Positions 16,623 to 23,779 of a DNA stretch of 58,349 bases are shown in pieces. Source of the DNA: a virus; IMG/VR virus record IMGVR_UViG_3300009001_000013, positions 1 to 58,349 of that record; one strand, written 5' to 3'. The position numbers were made by a program, and so were the translations under genes. Position 1 is the first letter of the stretch; the number at the start of each line of letters is the position of its first letter. The notes under the pieces are model-generated. The model was not told the origin of the DNA and ran no database searches. It was given only the letters and a program-made list of their open reading frames with translations.

Positions 16623-17830
16623 AACGAAGCTCTAACCCTTTGGTTCCTTCTCATAAGAGCGTTACGCAAAGGGCTGTAAGAAACGTCGTATGACTTGTTT
16701 CCTTCGCTGTCATAACCACGATGACGAACTCTGAAAGGGCTGGATGTATCTACGGTGCGTTCAGCCTTTTCTCTCATCTCGTCACTTACAGTAGCTGTCA
16801 TAGGCCCCCCGTCAACTTCTCCTCCACGACGCATGTATATCATGCCCCCGTTCTTCATGTCCTCTTGAATCAACCTACCTCTACTGTCATACCTAGGAAC
16901 GCTTTGTCTGGCTCTTTGCTGAGATTCTCTTGAGCGCAAAGCATCCGATGCGGCAGAGTCTGCTGCATCAATAAAGTATTGATTGTCAGCTCCTTCGAAT
17001 GTTCCTCTGGAGTCAAAGCTTCCGTCCTCACCATACTGAGGTCCTCTTTCCTGAGACCCTCTCTCATCCATAAACTGACTTACAAATTTTCTTGATTTTT
17101 CTGTGTCTTGAGATAAGTCCACTCCTTTCTCTTTAGCCATTTTTGCCAACATCGAAATGTCTCCCGGCATCACTGTTCTATCCCCTACACCGCTCAACAC
17201 CTTTGCTCCGCTATACCCCGGAAACCCTGCTGCTCGCACATCATCGCTAGCGTCATAAAACCTAGCCGTAGGCATTGTTGCTTCAGCAAATTCCAACGCT
17301 CCGTGGAAGTCACCAATCTTTCTGTCCGTCATATATCTAGCTGCGGTAGCCAACTTCTCATCGTCAGACATATTCGCCAACCCTTGGAAATTCTTGTTTC
17401 CCGATTCAATCATTTGATTGATTGCGTCTAACGCCTGCTCGGGGTTGCTCCTCATGTGGCTCACAACTCTTGCTGCATACTTGTTATACTGCTCGTCAAT
17501 AGAACCTTCTCCAGAAAGATAGTCTTGACCGAATGAAGAGTTTCTGAGCTTCTGCTTAGTTTCTTCATCCAAGTCGTCAAGCCTGCCTGACTCCGGCAAG
17601 CTAAAGTTGTATGCGTCAATCTTTCCTTTAGATTGAGCCTCCATCATGCCTTCGTTGTTACGGTAGCTTGGAGTAATAGTCGTCTGTGTAGTTTCGTATG
17701 GGCTGCCGGGCTCCTTCTTCGGGTCTCCTTCAATCTCAGTACCGTTTTCAGCGTATTGCATCTTGCCACCGAAGGCCATGCGCAATCTATCAACGGCTCC
17801 GCCGTTACCATATTTTCTTCTGTACTCCAT
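16619..17830 (-). CDS. Late structural or internal protein, 403 residues, function unknown
   Basis: The protein starts MEYRRKYGNGGAVDRLRMAF and is rich in Gly, Asp, Arg and Gln, with long helical and disordered stretches and two repeats of a GG-M-Y-RR or GG-A-V-D-R type motif near both ends. It has no membrane segment or catalytic motif. A TATATTTG box with a TTTG box 17 bases further up lies directly before the ATG, a convincing promoter. It resembles low-complexity virion proteins that lie inside the head, but no family was recognised. Confidence 0.65.
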   Translation of the reverse strand: MEYRRKYGNGGAVDRLRMAFGGKMQYAENGTEIEGDPKKEPGSPYETTQTTITPSYRNNEGMMEAQSKGKIDAYNFSLPESGRLDDLDEETKQKLRNSSFGQDYLSGEGSIDEQYNKYAARVVSHMRSNPEQALDAINQMIESGNKNFQGLANMSDDEKLATAARYMTDRKIGDFHGALEFAEATMPTARFYDASDDVRAAGFPGYSGAKVLSGVGDRTVMPGDISMLAKMAKEKGVDLSQDTEKSRKFVSQFMDERGSQERGPQYGEDGSFDSRGTFEGADNQYFIDAADSAASDALRSRESQQRARQSVPRYDSRGRLIQEDMKNGGMIYMRRGGEVDGGPMTATVSDEMREKAERTVDTSSPFRVRHRGYDSEGNKSYDVSYSPLRNALMRRNQRVRASF

Positions 17831-17834
17831 ACTG

Positions 17835-17842
17835 CAAATATA
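17835..17842 (-). promoter_or_regulatory. TTG-N17-TATATTTG promoter, leaderless position
   Basis: On the minus strand TATATTTG is followed by CAGT and then ATG. A TTTG box lies 17 bases upstream of it (at 17860-17863). Both boxes fit the Bacteroidota sigma consensus, and the ATG falls at the expected transcript start. Confidence 0.55.
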
Positions 17843-17853
17843 ATCTTAAGCTG

Positions 17854-18243
17854 TTATCTCAAATCAGTGTCGTGCTTCTTGGAGCCTTTGACAAAGCTGT
17901 TGACCCTCCCGAATGCCCATTGGTTCATACTCGTTCCTTTTCTGCTTCCTCCGCTCATCCAAGCCCCCTGACCTCTCCGGAATACCTGCCTCAGTTTCCC
18001 TACGGAAATGCCTGAGGATTCTGCCTTGGCGTTCAGGGTTTTCATCACAGCAGAGCTGAGGGCTTTGGCTGAGACCTTGCCGCCTGCCTTCATTTTCTTC
18101 AGGTCAATCTTCTCACCCTTCTCGTAGGCTTCCTTTCTTTTGTTCATGTTAGCTGCCCACTCTTGGTCACTGCCACTATTCGGCATACCGGTGAAATATT
18201 TCTTAGGCCACCCCTTCTCGTATGGCTGAGTCTTTTTACCCAT
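17854..18243 (-). CDS. DUF5824-like protein, 129 residues
   Basis: A basic protein with the C-terminal pattern RRGQGAWMSGGS...NQWAFGRVNSFVKGSKK. This resembles the DUF5824 family found in many phage and metagenomic proteins, sometimes as a domain of larger virion proteins. Its N-terminus (KKYFTGMPNSGSDQEW) is helix-rich and charged. It overlaps the 61-residue gene by eight bases. The family's function is unknown; a virion or packaging role is a guess. The family call is moderate. Confidence 0.6.
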   Translation of the reverse strand: MGKKTQPYEKGWPKKYFTGMPNSGSDQEWAANMNKRKEAYEKGEKIDLKKMKAGGKVSAKALSSAVMKTLNAKAESSGISVGKLRQVFRRGQGAWMSGGSRKGTSMNQWAFGRVNSFVKGSKKHDTDLR

Positions 18244-18421
18244 GGCTTGCTACTTTAAACTTCGCTTCCTCTACGGCGCCGGGGTGAGGCTTATAGTCCC
18301 CCTTCATAAGATAGTATCTACCCTGCTCCTCCATCCAATGATACCCAGACGGTGAGGGAACAGATACCTTATCGGATGACACCTTAAGCTTAGGTCGTTC
18401 TGATTTTCTAGCTGTCTTCAT
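18236..18421 (-). CDS. Small basic protein, 61 residues, GYHWM motif
   Basis: The protein has a very basic N-terminus (MKTARKSERPKLKVSS) and the conserved-looking core GYHWMEEQGRYYLMKGDYKP, which I associate with small phage proteins of unknown function. It overlaps neighbours on both sides, so it is within an operon of four small genes. Confidence 0.6.
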   Translation of the reverse strand: MKTARKSERPKLKVSSDKVSVPSPSGYHWMEEQGRYYLMKGDYKPHPGAVEEAKFKVASHG

Positions 18422-18645
18422 CCCTGTAGCTTCTTGGCAGCTGCGTCAATGACTGACTTATTCTTATTCGACAGGAAGTAGGTGGACGCAACGCGCACCA
18501 AGAAATCTTCGCTAGGGTTTGCGTCAGGCGCCATCTGCTTGAGCATACCTCTAACTACTTCGACCTGTCTCTTAGCTGATTCAGATACAGCTTTAGTCTC
18601 CGGCTTTTTACCGCCGTTCTTTTTACTTACCCTACCGTATTCCAT
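18418..18645 (-). CDS. Small protein, 75 residues, function unknown
   Basis: A basic N-terminus (VSKKNGGKK) is followed by an amphipathic helical segment (AKRQVEVVRGMLKQM, then FLVRVASTYFL). A TTG-N17-TATATTTG promoter with the box four bases before the ATG marks it as the first gene of a short operon with the 61- and 129-residue genes. No family was recognised. Confidence 0.65.
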   Translation of the reverse strand: MEYGRVSKKNGGKKPETKAVSESAKRQVEVVRGMLKQMAPDANPSEDFLVRVASTYFLSNKNKSVIDAAAKKLQG

Positions 18646-18649
18646 AGGG

Positions 18650-18657
18650 CAAATATA
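18650..18657 (-). promoter_or_regulatory. TTG-N17-TATATTTG promoter, leaderless position
   Basis: The minus-strand box TATATTTG is followed by CCCT and then ATG. TTG lies 17 bases upstream of the box, the same spacing as at 17835-17842. This is the best match to the Bacteroidota promoter consensus in the window. Confidence 0.6.
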
Positions 18658-18658
18658 C

Positions 18659-18925
18659 TTATTTAGTCAGACCCCAATTGTAGTTGCTGTCCCCCACATA
18701 CACCTTGTAGTCAATAGACCTGATGAACAGATTGAGGTTGTCTCTTTGCTTCTTAACCTTAGCCGGTGTCTTGAATGCGTGCTGAATAAGGCGGTCCCTA
18801 TGAATCTTAGAACCCCAGATTAAACTCTTGTCGTTGCCGGCCAGCACAACATCCTTGATGCGGTACTCGCGCTTTGCCTTGCCGTCATACAGGACTACGT
18901 CACAAAGGTGGATTGGGTCTCTCAT
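18659..18925 (-). CDS. Small protein, 88 residues, function unknown
   Basis: A beta-rich, moderately basic protein (IHLCDVVLYDGKAKREYRI, then LIWGSKIHRDRL). Its C-terminus ends YVGDSNYNWGLTK. No family was recognised. It lies after the thioredoxin-like gene in the same direction, with a 26-base gap. Confidence 0.6.
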   Translation of the reverse strand: MRDPIHLCDVVLYDGKAKREYRIKDVVLAGNDKSLIWGSKIHRDRLIQHAFKTPAKVKKQRDNLNLFIRSIDYKVYVGDSNYNWGLTK

Positions 18926-18951
18926 ACTTACTTAACGAAGCAAGCTAGAGA

Positions 18952-19308
18952 TTATTGCTTCAAGTCCCAAACGACTTTCTGAATCTCTTCAAAGGGTGTG
19001 CCGAGCTTAAAGCTTATGTCTGCTGCGAATTGATAAGCTACCTGCCCGTCTCTATAAACCACAACCAGTGGTACAGCTGAGATGCTTTTCTGGATATGCT
19101 CTGGCTGACTGGATAGCAATCCAAATCTGTACTCACAGCCCCTTAACTTTTGTAGGTCTCTACGTGTGTTGTAGTCGTTCCACTCAGCGTTAATCTGAAT
19201 TACTACAATGCTCGGCCCGTCATAACTATACGGTTCCACCATGGTCATGCTCTGTGCGCTACCATATAGAGGTAGGCAAAGGAGCAGGATTGAAATCAAA
19301 CGTCTCAT
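18952..19308 (-). CDS. Exported thioredoxin-fold protein without the CxxC active site
   Basis: A 118-residue protein with a signal peptide (MRRLISILLLCLPLYGSAQS). The mature part fits a thioredoxin fold: a strand IVVIQINAEW, the position where W-C-x-x-C would be reads W-N-D-Y-N, then a helix, and a cis-proline-type AVPLVVVYRDGQ strand pair. Only one cysteine remains, in RGCEYRF. It is therefore unlikely to be a redox enzyme of the usual kind; it may bind a periplasmic partner or have been repurposed. It is coupled to the membrane protein upstream by an ATGA-type overlap, suggesting a joint envelope role. Confidence 0.65.
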   Translation of the reverse strand: MRRLISILLLCLPLYGSAQSMTMVEPYSYDGPSIVVIQINAEWNDYNTRRDLQKLRGCEYRFGLLSSQPEHIQKSISAVPLVVVYRDGQVAYQFAADISFKLGTPFEEIQKVVWDLKQ

Positions 19309-19592
19309 CTTCTTTTGGCTTCGGTGCTCAGTTCATACAACCGTGCCTCGATAAGGTCCAGCTTCTGACCGTTCTCCTCCACCTTCTTCTGAGTATTCAT
19401 GATGGTCTCCCGGACTAATTTGTCCTTGAGGTCATACTCAGTGCGAGACACCTCTGGCTCTGGTAACTGCTTTGCCAGCTCAATCTCTGATTGGAGTGCA
19501 AACCACATGCTGGCTACCGTCACCACAAACCCGATGACTAAGACGACTGTCTTGATATCCAATGTCACCTCGGTACTCTCGCTAATCTTCAT
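19305..19592 (-). CDS. Single-span membrane protein with coiled coil, possibly lysis-related
   Basis: A 95-residue protein. Residues 14-33 form a transmembrane helix (VVLVIGFVVTVASMWFALQ), followed by a charged coiled coil to the end. The short N-terminus is likely cytoplasmic. The architecture resembles a membrane-anchored spanin or holin-partner protein, and it is the first gene of the left minus arm. It is coupled to the thioredoxin-like gene. A spanin role is an inference from shape, not a recognised family. Confidence 0.65.
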   Translation of the reverse strand: MKISESTEVTLDIKTVVLVIGFVVTVASMWFALQSEIELAKQLPEPEVSRTEYDLKDKLVRETIMNTQKKVEENGQKLDLIEARLYELSTEAKRR

Positions 19593-20254
19593 CGTGTTTT
19601 CGTTAAGCAGGTTGTCCTACAAAATTATATGAAATTGGGCTATAGAAAATACAGCTATAACCCATTTACATTCAGCGCACAAGCATCCGCGCCACACGAT
19701 TTAATGTTAGAGATTGCCTGTGTCCAAGTGTCTCGAAACGTTGGTAGACACAGTAGCTTACGTGAGGGTTCCTAAAAGCCCTCGACGTGAGCGTTCGTCG
19801 CTAAGCTTATGCGAAGTTACACGAAAAAAATTAGAAAGTCAAGTCCTTTGATTGATTAAGAACTCGATTAACAGCTTGGCTACAGTCAATGAGAATAAGC
19901 CAATGATAGTGTAAGCTACGTACAGCATGAGGTTGGATTATGCAAAATTCGCATAAAGGTACGATGGGGGCTTCGCTCAAGCAAATAGGGCTGAGTTGTA
20001 CAGATGGTGGGGATTATACATACACACGCACGGTTCGCCAGCCAAACCGAAACCGATTGCCGAGACCCACCCCCCGAAACTTTTCCGAGGTTGCGCCAAA
20101 ACTTTTAGCTTTTTGGTTCCGGCATACGACCGACAGCGATTCATGGGTCATGCACTAAGGGACACAGCGCCAAGGGACAATCCCCTAGCCCTGATTCACA
20201 CGAACAGGAACACCACCACCACAGGGTACGCACCCAAACTTTTTTGCACCTATA
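19593..20254. promoter_or_regulatory. Divergent control region between the left late arm and the early arm
   Basis: No gene is supported in this stretch. It separates the leftward genes from the rightward early genes. It contains an inverted repeat (GGGcTATAG ... CTATAaCCC) at 19637-19663 and hairpins at 19728-19751 (GTGTCT/AGACAC), 19760-19788 (ACGTGAGGG / CCCTC-ACGT with one bulge) and 19790-19802 (AGCG/CGCT), then the palindrome TAAGCTTA. The later part carries three copies of AAACTTTT. An operator, promoter, origin or small RNA role is possible. The eighth-copy early element begins at 20255. Confidence 0.5.
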
Positions 20255-20293
20255 CACAATAACATCAAAGCGATATACGTTCTACTACTGAAC
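20255..20293 (+). promoter_or_regulatory. Early bipartite element, copy 1 (divergent form)
   Basis: CACAATAA at 20255-20262, a 15-base spacer, then CGTTCTACTACTGAAC at 20278. It ends 16 bases before the first early gene. The downstream half deviates from the consensus CGTTAtnACTaTAGAAA but keeps CGTT and ACT. Confidence 0.5.
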
Positions 20294-20309
20294 GCGATAG
20301 CTAAATAGA

Positions 20310-20729
20310 ATGTCAAACCAACCTAACACATTGATTATGAGTGAGATGACCAACAACAACAACGGAGTAGCCGCATCTGTAGAGATGGCTGAGATGATGC
20401 TCAAGAACGCCAGAGTGATGGCCGAGGCCGCCTTCGGGATGGCGAAATTTAACCTTGACTCTGTCAAGACTGAGCTGAGTGTCGCTGAAGAGCGGCTGAG
20501 CATTTACGACGGCATCAGCATGAAGAGTGAGACAGGGAAGCTGAACCACCGAGACGCCAAGGATTGCGTAGCCAACATCAAGGAACGCATGAGCATCGCT
20601 GAGCGTGAGATGGAGGCTAGCCGAGACGTGATGCAGAGCATCCGACGAGCACACATCAACGTGAAGGCCACGATGGGCTACGGAGACCTCCAAGGCTTGC
20701 AGGGATGCCTTGAGGCAGATGCACAATAA
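20310..20729 (+). CDS. First early gene: helical protein, 139 residues
   Basis: After a disordered Asn-rich start (SEMTNNNNGVAASVEM) the protein is nearly all helix, with heptad-like repeats of A, M, L, K and E and many charged residues. It probably forms a coiled coil. No signal peptide or catalytic motif. It is the first gene behind the divergent region and ends with Ala-Gln-stop, whose codons GCA CAA TAA are the upstream half of the next early element. Its position suggests an immediate-early role, but no function is known. Confidence 0.65.
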   Translation: MSNQPNTLIMSEMTNNNNGVAASVEMAEMMLKNARVMAEAAFGMAKFNLDSVKTELSVAEERLSIYDGISMKSETGKLNHRDAKDCVANIKERMSIAEREMEASRDVMQSIRRAHINVKATMGYGDLQGLQGCLEADAQ

Positions 20730-20761
20730 TCAGGAAGCGAGAAACGTTACCACTATAGAAA
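20721..20761 (+). promoter_or_regulatory. Early bipartite element, copy 2
   Basis: GCACAATAA (including the stop codon of the upstream gene), a 15-base spacer, then CGTTACCACTATAGAAA. It lies 41 bases before the ArdC-like start. The core CACTATAG also recalls the 3' half of T7-type promoters. Confidence 0.65.
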
Positions 20762-20802
20762 CCAAGGGGAGGCAACTCCGTCTCCCCACAAATTCAATTC
20801 AG

Positions 20803-21711
20803 ATGAAGAAGAAAGTAGATGTATACCAGAAAGTGACCGACCGAATCGTAGCGGGATTGCAAACCAAGGGACTCCAATGGTTCAAGCCTTGGAGCGTGAA
20901 CGGGAGCATCGAGCACCCAATTAACAACGCTACAGGCCGTGCCTACAAAGGCATCAATGAGCTGTTCCTCACCATCGAAGGTCAGGAGAAAGGCTACGAG
21001 TTCAACGAGTGGTTGACCTTCAAGCAGGCTCAGGCCAAAGGTGGCAGTGTCCGCAAAGGCGAGTCCGGCACTGAGATTGTGTTTTGGAACATCGTCTTCA
21101 AGGGGGAGGACGGCAAGTTCTACCGCAAGATTCAAGATATCCCTCAAGGCATGGCGTTCGACAAGATTTTCAGCCCACGGCTATGGAACGTCTTCAACAT
21201 CGCTCAGTGCGACGATATCGAGCCACGCCGACCAAAGGCAGAGCCTACAGGTGAGTTCAACCCCATCGAATCGGCACAGGCTGTGTACGAGGCCAAGTAC
21301 CCCAAGGAGCAACGTCCCTCGTTGGCTCACGGCGGAGCGAGCGCGTTCTACAGCCCAAGCAAGCACCACGTGCAGATGCCGAAGCCTGAGACGTTCGTCA
21401 CCAACGACGACTACTACAAGACTCTGTTCCACGAGTTGGTGCACAGCACAGGCCACGAGACCATCCTCAAGCGATTGGAGAAGGTAGCTGCATTCGGCTC
21501 CGAGGCATACAGCAAGGAGGAGTTGGTCGCTGAGATTGGTGCGCAGTTCCTCGTAGGTCTGACAGGCATCTCGCCCAAGGACGATGAGGCCAACAGCCAA
21601 GCCTACATCAATGGGTGGGTCAAGAAGTTGCAGGACAAGCCAAAGATGGCTCTGTCAGCCGCGAACAAGGCGATGAAGGCAGTGAACTTCATCATGGGGG
21701 ACGAGGAGTAA
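20803..21711 (+). CDS. ArdC-like antirestriction protein (ssDNA-binding domain plus zincin-like peptidase)
   Basis: The start MKKKVDVYQKVTDRI at 20803 is preferred over the longer in-frame start at 20710, because the extension runs through the early element. Residues 1-130 match the ArdC N-terminal ssDNA-binding domain (GLQWFKPWSVNG, then NGIN-like and WLTFKQAQAKGG). The C-terminal half carries the zincin motif HELVHSTGH at 210-218, with EELVAEIGAQF near 239 as the third ligand. ArdC-type proteins on plasmids and phages protect incoming DNA against host restriction. Placed second in the early arm, it would act soon after entry. Confidence 0.8.
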   Translation: MKKKVDVYQKVTDRIVAGLQTKGLQWFKPWSVNGSIEHPINNATGRAYKGINELFLTIEGQEKGYEFNEWLTFKQAQAKGGSVRKGESGTEIVFWNIVFKGEDGKFYRKIQDIPQGMAFDKIFSPRLWNVFNIAQCDDIEPRRPKAEPTGEFNPIESAQAVYEAKYPKEQRPSLAHGGASAFYSPSKHHVQMPKPETFVTNDDYYKTLFHELVHSTGHETILKRLEKVAAFGSEAYSKEELVAEIGAQFLVGLTGISPKDDEANSQAYINGWVKKLQDKPKMALSAANKAMKAVNFIMGDEE

Positions 21712-21726
21712 TCCTCTCCCCAACCC

Positions 21727-21808
21727 GGCCTGTATCCGCATACCACACTGCGCAGACGTGCGTGGTGGCAGGGGGGATGCTCACGAGGTTCGAGTCCTCG
21801 ACAGGTCA
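21727..21808 (+). ncRNA. tRNA-like acceptor and T-arm structure without a normal anticodon arm
   Basis: A seven-base acceptor stem forms between 21727-21733 (GGCCTGT) and 21801-21807 (ACAGGTC, with one G-T pair). A perfect T-arm is at 21784-21800 (CGAGG, TTCGAGT, CCTCG). The 50 bases between contain a hairpin (ACCAC at 21742-21746 / GTGGT at 21762-21766) but no 5-base stem with 7-base loop and T33. It may be a tRNA remnant or a tRNA mimic. It lies in the 175-base gap after the ArdC-like gene. Confidence 0.5.
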
Positions 21809-21838
21809 CAAAGCGTTAACGAATTTTTACAAGTAGGA

Positions 21839-21877
21839 CATACTAAAGCCAAAACTGAATCCGTTCTACTATCAAAG
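21839..21877 (+). promoter_or_regulatory. Early bipartite element, copy 3 (divergent form)
   Basis: CATACTAA at 21839-21846, a 15-base spacer, then CGTTCTACTATCAAAG at 21862. It ends 9 bases before the start at 21887. The CGTTCT-ACT form with one base missing is shared with copy 1. Confidence 0.45.
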
Positions 21878-21886
21878 ACACACACT

Positions 21887-22126
21887 ATGAAAGCATTTCC
21901 ATCAACACCAATCGCATACGCAAGCCTTCCCTACAAGGGAGTCATCAATCTGAACGAGCCGTTCATTGCGACCATCCAATTTGAGACAGGCAGTGCGTGG
22001 GGAAGAGGAGTATGGGATTTGACCAAGCGGTTCAATGACGAGACTCACATGGACAATTGGGTCAACCTGATGTGCCGCAAAAAGGGATGGACTCTCGACG
22101 AGACCTACCTCCTGTACAACAAGTAA
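21887..22126 (+). CDS. Early small protein, 79 residues, function unknown
   Basis: The start MKAFPSTPIAYAS at 21887 was chosen because it follows the early element; the longer frame from 21758 runs through the tRNA-like structure. The protein appears mixed alpha/beta (VINLNEPFIATIQFETG, then HMDNWVNLMCRKKGW). No family was recognised. It is an isolated early gene with its own element. Confidence 0.6.
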   Translation: MKAFPSTPIAYASLPYKGVINLNEPFIATIQFETGSAWGRGVWDLTKRFNDETHMDNWVNLMCRKKGWTLDETYLLYNK

Positions 22127-22141
22127 AAAAAATCAGCCTGC

Positions 22142-22182
22142 GCACAATAACAAGAAACTCTTCTGCGTTATCACTATAGAAA
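22142..22182 (+). promoter_or_regulatory. Early bipartite element, copy 4
   Basis: GCACAATAA, a 15-base spacer, then CGTTATCACTATAGAAA, ending 20 bases before the start at 22203. It is the closest copy to the consensus. AATAAC and GTTAT could pair as a small inverted repeat. Confidence 0.65.
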
Positions 22183-22202
22183 GCAACATTAACACCATCA
22201 TC

Positions 22203-22481
22203 ATGAAAGCAATTCAGATAGACACCATGACCATCGGTCAGCAGTTCCTTCCCACTATCTTCAATGGAGACCTGTCTCACCTGCGCCCATCCGAGGAAAC
22301 TCTGATTGAGCAAGAGCATCACGACTACTTCCTGATGGGTGAAGAGAAATTCGGGGAGCGATTGGTGAGCATTGAGTACGAGTGCACTTCAAGTGACCGA
22401 TACATCTGCAAGTGTGACCTGACCCGACTCATCTCCGAATGCGTGGAAGTGAAGGTCATCGCAATGGTCAAGGAAGATTAA
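22203..22481 (+). CDS. Early acidic protein, 92 residues, function unknown
   Basis: Starts MKAIQIDTMTIGQQF and looks alpha/beta, with acidic stretches (RPSEETLIEQEHHDYFLMGE). Three cysteines occur in the C-terminal half (ECTSSDRYICKC). No family was recognised. It has its own early element and no overlap with neighbours. Confidence 0.6.
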   Translation: MKAIQIDTMTIGQQFLPTIFNGDLSHLRPSEETLIEQEHHDYFLMGEEKFGERLVSIEYECTSSDRYICKCDLTRLISECVEVKVIAMVKED

Positions 22482-22499
22482 CAGCCGTTAACAACCTAA

Positions 22500-22539
22500 G
22501 CACAATAACAGACATCTGTCCGCGTTATTACTAAAGAAA
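22500..22539 (+). promoter_or_regulatory. Early bipartite element, copy 5
   Basis: GCACAATAA, a 14-base spacer, then CGTTATTACTAAAGAAA, ending 26 bases before the start at 22566. AATAAC and GTTATT form a 6-base inverted repeat. It is preceded by CCGTTAACAACCTAA, similar to the sequence before copy 7. Confidence 0.6.
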
Positions 22540-22565
22540 GCAATTCAATTTAATCCTTTTACATT

Positions 22566-23729
22566 ATGGAAAACAAAGCATTGACACCCCAACAGAAAGC
22601 TGTAGTTGTACAGCTCGGCAACCTCCTCAAGGAGAAGAACCTTAACACCGAGTACCGCGTATCCACCGCCATCTTCGCAGAGTTTGCCCGCAATACAGCC
22701 AACACATTTGGCATCGTCCCAACTCCCGGATACTACACGCCGATGGAGATGCAGGTCAGCAAGGCACGCCGGAACGCTCTAGGTGAAGCTCTCGTCACCA
22801 CTGCCGAGCAATTCGACGAGCAGGCAGATGAACTCAAGACAGAGTGGGGCTACTACCGAGACATAGTAGTTGAGTTGATGGAGACCGAGTGCGACTTCCG
22901 AGTTTCTACCTACGAACTCCGGAGCATCATCCGCAAGGTTATTCGTGGCTCAATAGACTACAGGCAGTGCCAAGACCACAACGACGAGGTCAAGCGTGGA
23001 ATCAAGCGAGCCAAGTACCTCAAGAAGGTCAAGTTAGGTGACCCGTTGCGCAATGGCGTATCCGATGACACTCCGGTGTACGAGTTCACCGACGCTATGT
23101 TCGACGACCACATCCCTGAGTTCAACAACGTGCTGTTCATTGGGCATCAACTGCGAGTCGTCAAGGACAATGATGACAACACGTACAGCATTCAGAAACT
23201 GAATGGAACGTGGAAGTACCTCACCTTCACTGAGAACCTGCGCGACACCGTACTTCAGTTGCCCAAGCGTTTGGAAGATGCGGAGAAGCGTGCTGTGCGT
23301 GAGGCTATCGACCTGAGCAAAAAAGGTTTGTCTATCGCCAACGACCTGTTCACATCGTCGGAGGTGCTTGCGCTGGCTAACGCCCAAGGTGTCGAGCTAC
23401 CTGAGGTGAGCACCTTCGCAGTGTGCCGAGTCTCAGCAAACGGGCGCGAACCGTACAAGACTATTGCTTCGGGAGAGGTAAACGAGACCACAGCTATCTA
23501 CGTGGCCGAGAAAAACCTATCGTTCAGTGATGCCTTGAACCTCTGTAACATGATGAACAAGCAATTGATTCACGAGAATGCCGTTACCCGATTCACCAAC
23601 GCTGTCAACACAGCGCAGGAACTCCTTGAGTCTAACAAAAAAGACTTGGCCGAGGCTCAACAACTTCAGGCTGACTTCGTTCGACAGCTTGAAGAGTTCC
23701 GACAAACAATCGTGGAGGTAGCACAATAA
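22566..23729 (+). CDS. Early protein, 387 residues, function unknown
   Basis: The N-terminal half (about 1-150) is helical and highly charged; a middle part (about 170-220) is beta-rich with HQLRVVKDNDDNTYSIQKLNG; the C-terminal 120 residues again look coiled-coil. Near 260-330 there is ADDFTSSEVLALANAQG-like helix/turn text (DLFTSSEVLALANAQG). No catalytic motif or family was recognised. It is the largest early gene and ends with GTA GCA CAA TAA, so its stop overlaps the following element. Gene-specific expression and abundance would be expected. Confidence 0.65.
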   Translation: MENKALTPQQKAVVVQLGNLLKEKNLNTEYRVSTAIFAEFARNTANTFGIVPTPGYYTPMEMQVSKARRNALGEALVTTAEQFDEQADELKTEWGYYRDIVVELMETECDFRVSTYELRSIIRKVIRGSIDYRQCQDHNDEVKRGIKRAKYLKKVKLGDPLRNGVSDDTPVYEFTDAMFDDHIPEFNNVLFIGHQLRVVKDNDDNTYSIQKLNGTWKYLTFTENLRDTVLQLPKRLEDAEKRAVREAIDLSKKGLSIANDLFTSSEVLALANAQGVELPEVSTFAVCRVSANGREPYKTIASGEVNETTAIYVAEKNLSFSDALNLCNMMNKQLIHENAVTRFTNAVNTAQELLESNKKDLAEAQQLQADFVRQLEEFRQTIVEVAQ

Positions 23730-23761
23730 GTGCTACTTCCTCACCGTTATAACTGTAGAAA
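23721..23761 (+). promoter_or_regulatory. Early bipartite element, copy 6
   Basis: GCACAATAA (including the stop codon of the upstream gene), a 15-base spacer, then CGTTATAACTGTAGAAA, ending 18 bases before the start at 23780. Confidence 0.65.
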
Positions 23762-23779
23762 CCCTAAAAAACAAGAACT

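Noticed and set aside
20721-20761. True T7-type promoters in the early block
   Set aside because: Only the CACTATAG core is similar; the conserved upstream half and spacing are different and no single-subunit polymerase gene is visible.
20803-21487. Long ORFs on both strands within the ArdC-like gene
   Set aside because: The ArdC frame holds the domain and zincin motifs; the others are GC-rich shadows.
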